The notes under the pieces: generated by a model
The model's database searches: none
The model's input: the letters and a program-made list of their open reading frames with translations, nothing else
What the model was told of the DNA's origin: nothing
Shown here: positions 17,252-23,539 of the stretch, one piece after another
Position numbering within the stretch: position 1 is the first letter of the stretch
Layout of the letters: each line of letters starts with the position of its first letter
Position numbers and translations under genes: made by a program
Origin: Syntrophotaleaceae bacterium
Lineage (GTDB): Bacteria > Desulfobacterota > Desulfuromonadia > Desulfuromonadales > Syntrophotaleaceae
Assembly: GCA_041390365.1 (NCBI GenBank)
Contig: JAWKQB010000002.1
Coordinates: 1,132,978-1,196,977, forward strand
Direction: 5' to 3'
Length of the DNA: 64,000 nucleotides

Positions 17252-18495
17252 GAGACACCTCCGGCGGCATAGCGGTCGTATTCGGCCAGGGGCCGCTGAT
17301 AGACCTCAGGGTAAAGGGTACCGGTGACCAGACCTCGCGTGGCCTTGCCTTTGTCCCGGCCGTAACGCGGGGTTTGTTGAGGTGTCCGGGAGGGCCGTGG
17401 CGGAAGGCCGATGGTTTGCCCTTTGGTGTCCGGGATCTGATAGACGGCCAGCAGCTCGGCATCATGATAGATGCGAAGGACATGGTTCTTGACCTTGAGC
17501 AGGACGTGCTTGCCGACCGCTTGCGGCGCGACAAAGTAACGGTTGCCGGCAAAAGAGAGCAGGCAATCCTTGTACACCTTGCGGAAGAATTTGAGCGACG
17601 TGTCGTAATCGGCCTCCGGCAGGGAACCCAGATGAGGAACCTCCTGCTCCCAGCGCAGGATGACCTGTTGCCGGTAAGTGCCATGAATCCGCTGGTGAGC
17701 CGTTTCGGCCAGCCAGGTAGCGACATCCTGATTGGTCTGGGCAAGTGAGCGGTAGCCGTAGCCGCGCCAGAAGCTCTCGCGTAGATAGTCCATCGGGCGT
17801 TCCACCTTTCCCTTGACCCAAGGGCTATAGGGCGGGCAGAGCCGGGGAGTGAACCCGTAGTGCTTGGCAAAATGGAGAAACTCGACATTGAAGCTCGGTT
17901 TGCCGTTGTCCCTGCCGATAACGACCTGCTTCATGTTGTCGTAAAGGATTTCGGCGGACACACCACGAAGAGAACGGAAAGCGCGCAGGTGGCAATCCAT
18001 AAAGGTCTCCATTGTGCAGCGTTCGACGAACTCGACGTACATGGCGCGGGAGAAACCCAGAACCATGACGAAGGCATAGATCGTGGTGGTCTTTCCCGAC
18101 CCGTCATCAATCTTGAAATCGCCCCAATCGACCTGGGCCTGGAGACCCGGCTCTGTCTCGAAGCGGGTATAGGCGATGCGGCACTTTTGCTCCTTGATTG
18201 AGCGGACAAAGACCTTGAGGGTGTCGTAACTGCCGGTGTAGCCCATGCGCTTGAGTCGCTCGAAGATCCAGGTCGCCTGGTAGTCATCCTCATCGAGGAA
18301 ATCCCGGACAACCTGGTGATACGGCTCGAGGATGGTGGGCTTGCTGGTCTGGCGGTGGTAACCTGGGAAGGCATTGTTTTCCAGATGCTTCTTTACAGTC
18401 TTGCGGTGGATGCCGAGTTTTTTGGCGATCCAGCGAACACTGTGACCTTGACGTTTGAGAGCAATAATGTCCATGTACACCTCCGTGGAGATCAT
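17239..18495 (-). CDS. istA: IS21 family transposase IstA
   Basis: 418 residues. An N-terminal HTH (IIALKRQGHSVRWIAKKLGIHRKTVKKHL) is followed by a DDE integrase core: QVDWGDFKIDDG with the first Asp, LYDNMKQVV with the second, and PYSPWVKGKVERPMDYLRE with the Glu. A C-terminal Mu-like beta domain follows. I start at ATG 18495 (MISTEVYMDI), where AAGGAGG has 7-8 bases of spacing. The upstream ATG at 18501 would touch the SD. Expression of the intact pair would allow transposition. Confidence 0.93.
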   Translation of the reverse strand: MISTEVYMDIIALKRQGHSVRWIAKKLGIHRKTVKKHLENNAFPGYHRQTSKPTILEPYHQVVRDFLDEDDYQATWIFERLKRMGYTGSYDTLKVFVRSIKEQKCRIAYTRFETEPGLQAQVDWGDFKIDDGSGKTTTIYAFVMVLGFSRAMYVEFVERCTMETFMDCHLRAFRSLRGVSAEILYDNMKQVVIGRDNGKPSFNVEFLHFAKHYGFTPRLCPPYSPWVKGKVERPMDYLRESFWRGYGYRSLAQTNQDVATWLAETAHQRIHGTYRQQVILRWEQEVPHLGSLPEADYDTSLKFFRKVYKDCLLSFAGNRYFVAPQAVGKHVLLKVKNHVLRIYHDAELLAVYQIPDTKGQTIGLPPRPSRTPQQTPRYGRDKGKATRGLVTGTLYPEVYQRPLAEYDRYAAGGVSWTN

Positions 18496-18595
18496 CGGCA
18501 TCCCTCCTTTCCCCTTAAGAGAAGGGATACCATGGGGTCCAGGGTGGTACACTTTTCGTTACCGCGATTGGTACATTATTGCTTTACCAGTGACA

Positions 18596-18600
18596 GCTAG
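18596..18600. repeat. IS21 target-site duplication GCTAG, right
   Basis: Matches 16396-16400. The bases after it (TGCGACAGACCCTTTTT) are the right arm of the interrupted terminator. Confidence 0.85.
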
Positions 18601-18605
18601 TGCGA

Positions 18606-18617
18606 CAGACCCTTTTT
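18606..18617. terminator. Right arm of a terminator split by IS21
   Basis: CAGACCCTTTTT pairs with AAAAAGGGCCTG at 16383-16394 (one mismatch). The arms are now 2.2 kb apart, so the hairpin is destroyed. Confidence 0.75.
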
Positions 18618-18729
18618 AAGGGTGGCGTCTATCAAACTAACCTCACAACCAATTGTTTTTTAGCACTTTTTTAAACTGTTTATTTTCTCCATACCCCCAA
18701 AATTACCCCTGAGACTTCTAAATTCTGCC

Positions 18730-19188
18730 TCAAAGGTCGTCCTCATCCTCGACAATCAGCCGTGAAAACGTGTTTATATTGGCTGTGGACTTGCCTTGCT
18801 CCAAGCGGTTTTTATCGTAGAGTGTCCCGAAAATTATTGCCAGGTCGCGGCCCGATGCCTTTTTTAGCTTCCCCGGAGTTAGGGCAGCAAGGACCGAATT
18901 TTCCAAACTATCCAGCATCGCCGCTTTATTTTCAGCGTATGCCTTGACCGCTCCAGGGTTTTGCACCTTGAACGGCTTCAGAGCCAGGGAAACAGCGCCC
19001 TTAGTAACGTTGAAGAACCGGGCGATGTCGGCTTGACTTATCCCCTGCAAATACATTTTCACAGCAACCGCCAGATCAATTTTTTTGTTTTGATTTGGGT
19101 TTGCAATTCGGTTAAGCGATTTGCCGGTTGACTGGCTTTTGCTGGCAGGGTTTGGCTTACCTCGTCTCTCTTTCCTCTTCGCGGCCAT
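18730..19188 (-). CDS. HTH protein, possibly a terminase-small-subunit-like DNA-binding protein
   Basis: 152 residues. A basic, lysine-rich N terminus of about 40 residues is followed by a clear helix-turn-helix (VAVKMYLQGISQADIARFFNVTKGAVSLAL). A helical C-terminal half ends in acidic EDEDDL. An HTH followed by helices at this size is seen in phage TerS proteins and in Hin-like regulators; I cannot decide between them. The start is taken as ATG 19188 (MAAKRKERR) with AAGGTGG upstream. The longer frame begins at 19197. It overlaps the zinc-ribbon-like gene. Confidence 0.55.
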   Translation of the reverse strand: MAAKRKERRGKPNPASKSQSTGKSLNRIANPNQNKKIDLAVAVKMYLQGISQADIARFFNVTKGAVSLALKPFKVQNPGAVKAYAENKAAMLDSLENSVLAALTPGKLKKASGRDLAIIFGTLYDKNRLEQGKSTANINTFSRLIVEDEDDL

Positions 19189-19351
19189 AATCACCACCTT
19201 TTTCAGCTTCGGGCTTTGGTCTTTTGCCCATCCGGTAAGGATAAAGCGGGCAATCCTTAACGGTGCATTCCCTGACCTCTTTTACCGAGTCACAACAGCA
19301 GGATAAGCACTTTGCCCTGATAGCTTTGATTGGGGTTAACCCTGTCTTCAT
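19157..19351 (-). CDS. Small Cys-rich phage-associated protein
   Basis: 64 residues. KAIRAKCLSCCCDSVKEVRECTVKDCPLYPYRMGKRP is a pattern I recognise from many prophages and integrated elements: paired cysteines, a CPLYPYR block and a charged tail, probably a zinc-binding fold. Function unknown. It starts with ATG at 19351 preceded by AAGGAGAAGG. It overlaps the HTH gene downstream by about 30 bp. Confidence 0.75.
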   Translation of the reverse strand: MKTGLTPIKAIRAKCLSCCCDSVKEVRECTVKDCPLYPYRMGKRPKPEAEKGGDYGREEERETR

Positions 19352-19581
19352 TTTTTCCTTCTCCTTGTCAAAAATAAGGGGCCTTGCTCACGATTTTTTG
19401 AAGAACTCTTTTTGGAAAGGTCATGGCTTGCGGCTACAAAATGATCCCTTTTCATGTCCGTAATTCGGCAAGCCGCCCGCCAGAGAATAAAGCCTTCCAG
19501 CCATAGCCATTCACTCTGTTTTTTGTCCTTGATCAAGCCTCTTCTTTCTCCGGATACTGGTAATCTATAGAATAGTTTCAA
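19348..19581 (-). CDS. Hypothetical protein, doubtful
   Basis: A 77-codon frame that ends in an ATGA overlap with the Cys-rich gene. The apparent start is a TTG at 19581 inside the first GTTTCA-N4-TGAAAC dyad, with no SD. An internal ATG at 19455 would leave only 35 residues. The middle (WLWLEGFILWRAACRIT) is hydrophobic and the end is basic. It is listed because the overlap fits the gene order; it may not be real. Confidence 0.25.
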   Translation of the reverse strand: MKLFYRLPVSGERRGLIKDKKQSEWLWLEGFILWRAACRITDMKRDHFVAASHDLSKKSSSKNREQGPLFLTRRRKK

Positions 19582-19761
19582 TCTTGAAACATCACTCCTT
19601 CAGTATTGTCCGTTCTGACGATGAATGATAAATGCTTATTATTTAATAGGTTGGCTTGATTGCCGCGCAAAAGGTCAAGACCATTCTTGAAACTCCACCA
19701 CCCTTGATTGTGCCGGATGATGTTTCAGGATTGAAACTGATCTAAGTTTCAGTTTTGAAAC
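19575..19761. repeat. Three GTTTCA-N4-TGAAAC dyads beside an AT-rich segment
   Basis: Perfect 6-bp inverted repeats with a 4-nt spacer at 19575-19590, 19722-19737 and 19746-19761, plus a half-site at 19686-19692. Between the first and second lies an AT-rich stretch (about 19615-19652). They sit immediately downstream of the Rep-like gene and upstream of the next genes. They may be iterons of a replication origin or operators. Between the genes here I see nothing else. Confidence 0.7.
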
Positions 19762-20186
19762 TAACGTTTTTTTTCACGGTGGTATCTTTCCAACGCTTCC
19801 CCCTGTCTGGTATCCTTAGGTCGAACCCTCTTTTCAAATTCAGGAGTGCCGTGTTTTCTCCATCGCTCGCTGAGGCCATATAGTGAAACATCTTTTCCCG
19901 GACCGCCCCCGCCACTGTGTTCAATGTCGATAAAACCGCACTCAATAAGAGAGTCCAAGCAACGCGCAAAAGTTGCCCGCGAAATTTCCATCTTTTCGGC
20001 CTCAGAATAGGGGAAAATAATTTCGCCGTTATTTGCGACAATCCATTCGTTCTTTTTGGACCCTTTCCGCTTTTTGAGTTGCCGCTTTTTCAGGAAACGG
20101 TGAAATACGTCCCTTGCCGTAGCTGTCAGTTGGCGATAGGCGGCAGATTCCAACAAATCATATTCAATGAATGTACCCTTTGGCAC
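19761..20186 (-). CDS. Winged-helix Rep-like DNA-binding protein
   Basis: 141 residues. The order FIEYDLLESAAYRQLTATARDVFHRFLKKRQ, then FPYSEAEKMEISRATFARCLDSLIECGFIDIEHSGGGG, is the pattern of a winged-helix domain such as those in plasmid replication initiators or element regulators: helix, recognition helix with SRATFARCL, then a beta wing. Start is GTG 20186 (MPKGTFIEYD) with GGGAGG 7 bases upstream. The basic C terminus (RYHREKKR) ends at the dyad array at 19575-19761. Whether it initiates replication or only regulates is not shown. Confidence 0.55.
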   Translation of the reverse strand: MPKGTFIEYDLLESAAYRQLTATARDVFHRFLKKRQLKKRKGSKKNEWIVANNGEIIFPYSEAEKMEISRATFARCLDSLIECGFIDIEHSGGGGPGKDVSLYGLSERWRKHGTPEFEKRVRPKDTRQGEALERYHREKKR

Positions 20187-20221
20187 TTTATTGCCTCCCG
20201 TTCAGCGCTATGCTGTTGCCC

Positions 20222-20611
20222 TCAGACCGTTTCGGCGGGAAGAATCCTGTCGATATAGTTGAAGATCGTTCCATGCCGACTTTTGCCCTGAATGACCAGG
20301 ACGGGCCGTTTTGTGCCGACCAGGTAGCGCAGCTTGGACGGGCGAACTTGCTCATTGCCGCATAGTGCCTTGATTGTCGCCGTGAGCCTGCTTTTAGGGT
20401 TGTAGTTGATAACGGCACTCTGAATAATCACCGCGCCGTCAGCCGGTCCACCCCGAATAGTAAACTCAAAGCCGACCCGTTTGCTTGTGAGGGTTTGATA
20501 CCTCAGCACTCGCGTCAGTTCAGCTTGATAGATGCCGGGCGGGATTAGTTCTTTTTCGGTCTGGGGATTTTGGGGCGCTTCTTGGCGCTGGGCTATGTCG
20601 CTTCCGGTCAT
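20222..20611 (-). CDS. Hypothetical element protein, possibly nucleic-acid binding
   Basis: 129 residues. The pattern IPPGIYQAELTRVLRYQTLTSKRVGFEFTIRGGPADGAVIIQSAVINYNPKSRLTATIKALCG looks like a beta-rich OB-fold-like domain of the kind found in phage single-strand-binding or replication accessory proteins, but I cannot assign a family. ATG 20611 has a strong GGAGG 6 bases upstream. It lies between the AlpA and the Rep-like genes, all transcribed leftward. Confidence 0.6.
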   Translation of the reverse strand: MTGSDIAQRQEAPQNPQTEKELIPPGIYQAELTRVLRYQTLTSKRVGFEFTIRGGPADGAVIIQSAVINYNPKSRLTATIKALCGNEQVRPSKLRYLVGTKRPVLVIQGKSRHGTIFNYIDRILPAETV

Positions 20612-20630
20612 AGCTCACCTCCTTTCGGTA

Positions 20631-20813
20631 TCAATCACAAAGGGCGAGCACATCGCTTTCACGCCAGCAAGTGCAGCGGCTACCTAGTCGCACTGGCTGA
20701 GGCGCTTTACCTTCTGCGACCCATTTCCACCAAGTGGACCGGCCAACTGGGATGATCGCTAAAACTTGTGGCAATCGAAGCAGTTTTTCGTTGGTAGGGA
20801 TTTGCTTTTTCAT
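20631..20813 (-). CDS. AlpA-family excisionase/transcription regulator
   Basis: 60 residues: NEKLLRLPQVLAIIPVGRSTWWKWVAEGKAPQPVRLGSRCTCWRESDVLAL is a complete AlpA/MerR-type winged helix, as in P4 Vis and CP4-57 AlpA, which control integrase expression and excision. The ATG at 20813 has GGAGG that is locked in a potential 9-bp hairpin (20816-20854). Pairing with the P4-type integrase 1.4 kb upstream in the same direction supports an excision role. Confidence 0.85.
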   Translation of the reverse strand: MKKQIPTNEKLLRLPQVLAIIPVGRSTWWKWVAEGKAPQPVRLGSRCTCWRESDVLALCD

Positions 20814-20815
20814 TA

Positions 20816-20854
20816 ATGGCCTCCTGTAATCTAAAGTGATCTACCGGAGGCCAT
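20816..20854 (-). promoter_or_regulatory. Hairpin sequestering the alpA ribosome-binding site
   Basis: ATGGCCTCC (20816-20824) and GGAGGCCAT (20846-20854) form a perfect 9-bp inverted repeat with a 21-nt loop. In the leftward transcript the proximal arm holds the alpA Shine-Dalgarno GGAGG, so the distal arm acts as an anti-SD. Suggests translational control of AlpA. Confidence 0.6.
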
Positions 20855-20866
20855 CTTCGAGGCGGG

Positions 20867-20894
20867 ATTCACACTTAAAGGAATAAGCGTGAAT
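20867..20894 (-). promoter_or_regulatory. Inverted repeat between the coiled-coil gene and alpA
   Basis: ATTCACACTTA and TAAGCGTGAAT pair over 11 bp with one mismatch and a 6-nt loop. No T-tract follows, so it is more likely an operator or RNA hairpin than a strong terminator. Confidence 0.45.
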
Positions 20895-20905
20895 ATTGTT
20901 TCTTC

Positions 20906-21457
20906 TTAACGTCTTGACGGCGGCAATAAGCCTTCCTTTTGGAGTTGTTTTACGTAGCGACTTAATTTTTTATAAATGGTATCAGCCTTAATTGGGGTGT
21001 CGCTCCCATGCAGGTACAGATCGAATTTGTTGTCTTTCTCTTCGCTGTCTTTCTCTTCCAGGTCAAGAAAATGCGCGTGCCCTTGCTCACAAAGCCCTTG
21101 AACATGCTGCATAAACAACTCAAATAGAGTTGAGAGAGCCGGCATGCTTTCGCGCTTACCATATGTTTTCTGGAGAAAGTTGATAATCTCTACCCCTAGC
21201 GGCCCGGGCTGTCGATTGCGCTTTTTGCTCCTATGAGCCACGTTTACAAACCCCTCTATCTGGGAAAACAAATCGGCGACCATACCCGAATACATGGTTA
21301 TAACTCCCTGGGCGTCGTCAGCCTCATCATACAGCTCTTCAATGCGCTTTTTGAGCTGTTGGTTTTCCGATTCGAGCTTTTTGACCCGGAGTCTCAGGCT
21401 TCGAATCTCATTGTTCAAACAATTTTCTTCCTGCCTTTCGCAATCTATATTTTCCAT
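20906..21457 (-). CDS. Coiled-coil hypothetical protein
   Basis: 183 residues. About residues 15-50 are a strong coiled coil (NEIRSLRLRVKKLESENQQLKKRIEELYDEADDA). A middle part and a C-terminal helical region (KADTIYKKLSRYVKQLQKEGLLPP) may form a small DNA- or protein-binding domain. I recognise no family. It starts with ATG 21457 and a weak AAAGG upstream. It belongs to the leftward gene run of the integrated element. Confidence 0.65.
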   Translation of the reverse strand: MENIDCERQEENCLNNEIRSLRLRVKKLESENQQLKKRIEELYDEADDAQGVITMYSGMVADLFSQIEGFVNVAHRSKKRNRQPGPLGVEIINFLQKTYGKRESMPALSTLFELFMQHVQGLCEQGHAHFLDLEEKDSEEKDNKFDLYLHGSDTPIKADTIYKKLSRYVKQLQKEGLLPPSRR

Positions 21458-21549
21458 AACAAACCTTTAAAAAAGAACCCCGCCATGCCGTTGAAGGTAT
21501 TCGGCTTTTCTCGGCGTCCCGATAGGCGGGGAACAAACAATTTGCTAAA

Positions 21550-21720
21550 CTAAGTCAAGGTCCTCCCTATTTTTCCAAGTAACTCTAATATGTTCCTTGC
21601 GTCTATACCTCTATTTTCGTTGTGTTTTTCAATCAATGTTATCAAGGTACATATACCCGAATAAATACCAATCAATAAAATCAGAATAAACACAATGCCA
21701 ATAACAAATATAATATTCAC
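21550..21720 (-). CDS. 56-residue single-pass membrane protein
   Basis: GTG 21720, with AAGGAGG 8 bases upstream, opens a 56-residue frame ending TAG at 21550. Residues 2-26 are a continuous hydrophobic helix (NIIFVIGIVFILILLIGIYS). A charged cytoplasmic-type tail (EKHNENRGIDARNILELLGK) follows. This strong ribosome site and clean domain layout support a real gene. It precedes the coiled-coil gene. Function unknown; small membrane proteins in mobile elements can be holin-like or exclusion proteins. Confidence 0.6.
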   Translation of the reverse strand: MNIIFVIGIVFILILLIGIYSGICTLITLIEKHNENRGIDARNILELLGKIGRTLT

Positions 21721-21789
21721 TGGATTCCCCTCCTTAGCACGTCCCCCCCGGCTTTGCCGGAGGGGATTCCTGTTGTAGTAAAGAAGAGA

Positions 21790-21936
21790 CTAGCTTTTCC
21801 TCTTGAAGGACTGGCACTTGCCGTCAACAACTTTTATGTCGCCAACCTCAAAACTAGAATCTTTTTGACAACTGCCATTGACCGAGTAAACACACTCCGG
21901 GGAATTGCAGACAACTACATAAAGAACGTCTTTCAT
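21790..21936 (-). CDS. 48-residue Cys-rich DUF1540-like micro-protein
   Basis: ATG 21936 is preceded by GGAGG with 8 bases of spacing, and the frame ends TAG at 21790. The peptide has four cysteines in the order VCNSPECVYSVNGSC...GKCQSF, resembling the DUF1540 pattern (two C pairs, N before the third C, beta-rich middle). A zinc-binding fold is likely. It is followed by a GC-rich hairpin (about 21746-21765) and then the membrane micro-protein. Both appear to belong to the integrated element. Confidence 0.6.
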   Translation of the reverse strand: MKDVLYVVVCNSPECVYSVNGSCQKDSSFEVGDIKVVDGKCQSFKRKS

Positions 21937-22124
21937 GGTCTTACCCTCCTTTTGTGGATAGCTTCAATTAGACTGCCCTTTACTGCATTTTGTGGAAAAT
22001 CAGAGGTTCAGGCCGATCCAGAACCCCTTTTGTGATTATGACGGTGAGCGGGGGGACTGACAGCAACAACGACGACCACGGGGCGAAGGGGGGCGAGGTC
22101 CCCCCCGTACCCTTGCCGCTACCT

Positions 22125-22143
22125 TGTGTAGAATTTCTACACA
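22125..22143. promoter_or_regulatory. Perfect palindrome downstream of the integrase gene
   Basis: TGTGTAGAA-T-TTCTACACA, 9-bp arms with a single central base. It sits in the 231-bp space between the integrase end and the DUF1540-like gene and is the best operator candidate for the leftward micro-protein/alpA transcript. Nearby, a GC-rich hairpin GGGGGG...CCCCCC (22088-22105) is visible. No gene in this gap. Confidence 0.55.
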
Positions 22144-22167
22144 CTGCACCTTTTCCGGTAGGGGAAG

Positions 22168-23385
22168 TTACCCCCTTGCCCGACTGATCGGAATCACCTT
22201 CGCCCCTGCCTTCAAGCCGTCCAGGTAATCAGCCCAAAGCTGCATCATCTTCTTACGCTCGGCAAGGTGGGCTGTCCGATTGTATGCCCGCCCGTTAGGG
22301 TCTCTCACGGCATGGGCTAACTGATGCTCGATGAAATCAGGACGGAATTGCAGCACTTCATCAAGAATAGTTCGGGCCATTGCCCGGAAACCGTGCCCGG
22401 TCATTTCGTCCTTTTCAAAGCCCATGCGCCGTAAGGCCGCATTTATGGCGTTGTTGCTCATTGGCCGGGCATTTGAGCGGGCAGAGGGGAAAAGGTAGCG
22501 GCTCCGGCCTGTCAGGGCTTGCAGTTCCCGCAGGATTTCCACGGCTTGCGCCGACAGGGGCACAAGGTGCGGCTCTTTCATCTTCATCCGTTCGGCGGGA
22601 ATGTTCCATTCTGCCGCGTCAAGGTCGATTTCTGACCATTCCGCTTGCCGCAATTCGCCAGGACGGACAAAAACCAGCGGGGCTAATTGCATGGCGCTCT
22701 TGACTACGAAAGAGCCTTGAAAGCCGTCAATGGCCTTCAGCAGTTCGGCAACCTTGGCCGGATCGGTAATTGCCGCAAGGTGGCCTTTTTTATAGGGTGG
22801 CAGTGCTCCTTTAAGGTCGGCTGTGCAATCCCTTTCGGCCCGTCCGGTGGCAACCGCATAGCGGAAAACCTGCCCGCATATGGTTCTTATCCGGTGGGCA
22901 GTTTCAAGCGCCCCCCTTGATTCAATCCGCCGCAGCATTTTCAGAACTTCAGGGGCCTTGATTTCGCCAATGGGCCGCGTTCCCATGACCGGGAAAACGT
23001 CAGCCTCTAACCGCCTTAAAGTGGTTTTGCCGTGACTGGGGGACCAGGTAGGGGCATACTTGCCGTGCCATTCACGGGCCACGACTTCAAAGGTGTCCTC
23101 TTGCTCGGCATTTGCCGCCTGTTGCGCTTTTCTGACTTCGCCAGGGTCAATCCCCGCCGCTACCTGCTTGCGGGCCTGAAAACGCTTTTCTCTGGCGTCG
23201 GCTAGGCTAACTTCGGGGTAAGTGCCAAAGGACAGCAATTTTTCCTTACCCCCAAAGCGGTACTTGAAGCGCCACCACTTACCCCCATTGGGAGCAACCA
23301 GCAAAAACAACCCGTCACCATCAAAAAGCTTCACCTGCTTTGCGCCGGGTTTGGCGTTGCGGATTTTTGCATCGGTCAGGGGCAT
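22168..23385 (-). CDS. int: Tyrosine recombinase, P4-type integrase
   Basis: 405 residues. The N-terminal arm-binding domain is of the DUF4102 type (MPLTDAKIRNAKPGAKQVKLFDGDGLFLLVAPNGGKWW). It is followed by a SAM-like core-binding domain and the catalytic domain. Catalytic residues visible: Arg in VRPGELRQAEW, HGFR (HxxR), the later His in HQLAHAVRDP and the nucleophile Tyr in GRAYNR. The start is ATG 23385, with AAGGAGG 8 bases upstream; an in-frame start at 23439 would overlap the repeat array. Integrases of this type usually target tRNA or tmRNA 3' ends. Confidence 0.93.
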   Translation of the reverse strand: MPLTDAKIRNAKPGAKQVKLFDGDGLFLLVAPNGGKWWRFKYRFGGKEKLLSFGTYPEVSLADAREKRFQARKQVAAGIDPGEVRKAQQAANAEQEDTFEVVAREWHGKYAPTWSPSHGKTTLRRLEADVFPVMGTRPIGEIKAPEVLKMLRRIESRGALETAHRIRTICGQVFRYAVATGRAERDCTADLKGALPPYKKGHLAAITDPAKVAELLKAIDGFQGSFVVKSAMQLAPLVFVRPGELRQAEWSEIDLDAAEWNIPAERMKMKEPHLVPLSAQAVEILRELQALTGRSRYLFPSARSNARPMSNNAINAALRRMGFEKDEMTGHGFRAMARTILDEVLQFRPDFIEHQLAHAVRDPNGRAYNRTAHLAERKKMMQLWADYLDGLKAGAKVIPISRARG

Positions 23386-23402
23386 GGCAAGTCCTCCTTT
23401 TG

Positions 23403-23458
23403 GGGGTAACAGTTTCGCTCTCGGGGTAACTATTGCCAAAAGTTACCCCTGTTACCCC
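23403..23458. promoter_or_regulatory. Four GGGGTAAC sites upstream of the integrase
   Basis: GGGGTAAC at 23403-23410 and 23423-23430, and its complement GTTACCCC at 23442-23449 and 23451-23458: two sites in each orientation, arranged around a centre. They lie 18-73 bp upstream of the int start and probably bind integrase arm domains, AlpA/Xis or a repressor. Confidence 0.6.
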
Positions 23459-23507
23459 CGGATGTCAATATATTTTAATGGGCACTACTGGACACTAGAT
23501 AAACAAA

Positions 23508-23530
23508 AAGCCCGCTGATTTAGCGGGCTT
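23508..23530. terminator. Rho-independent terminator, bidirectional
   Basis: 9-bp stem AAGCCCGCT / AGCGGGCTT with a 5-nt loop and an A-tract on the left side. It probably marks the end of the integrated element. Confidence 0.7.
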
Positions 23531-23539
23531 CCTGACCAT

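Larger units (their letters stand above)
16401..18595 (-). mobile_element. Complete IS21-family insertion sequence
   Basis: 2195 bp bounded by TGTCA and TGACA, i.e. TG...CA ends as in IS21, and flanked by GCTAG duplications. Inside both ends are repeated terminal motifs of the form GAAAAGTGTACCA (two at the left; GGTACACTTTTC and GGTAC at the right), the multiple transposase sites expected for this family. It carries istA and istB overlapping by 13 bp on the minus strand, both intact, so the copy is probably functional. It interrupts the loop of a transcription terminator. Confidence 0.93.

Noticed and set aside
21754..22035. 93-codon plus-strand frame in the satellite-like element
   Set aside because: Opposite to the strongly supported DUF1540-like micro-protein and without a ribosome site.
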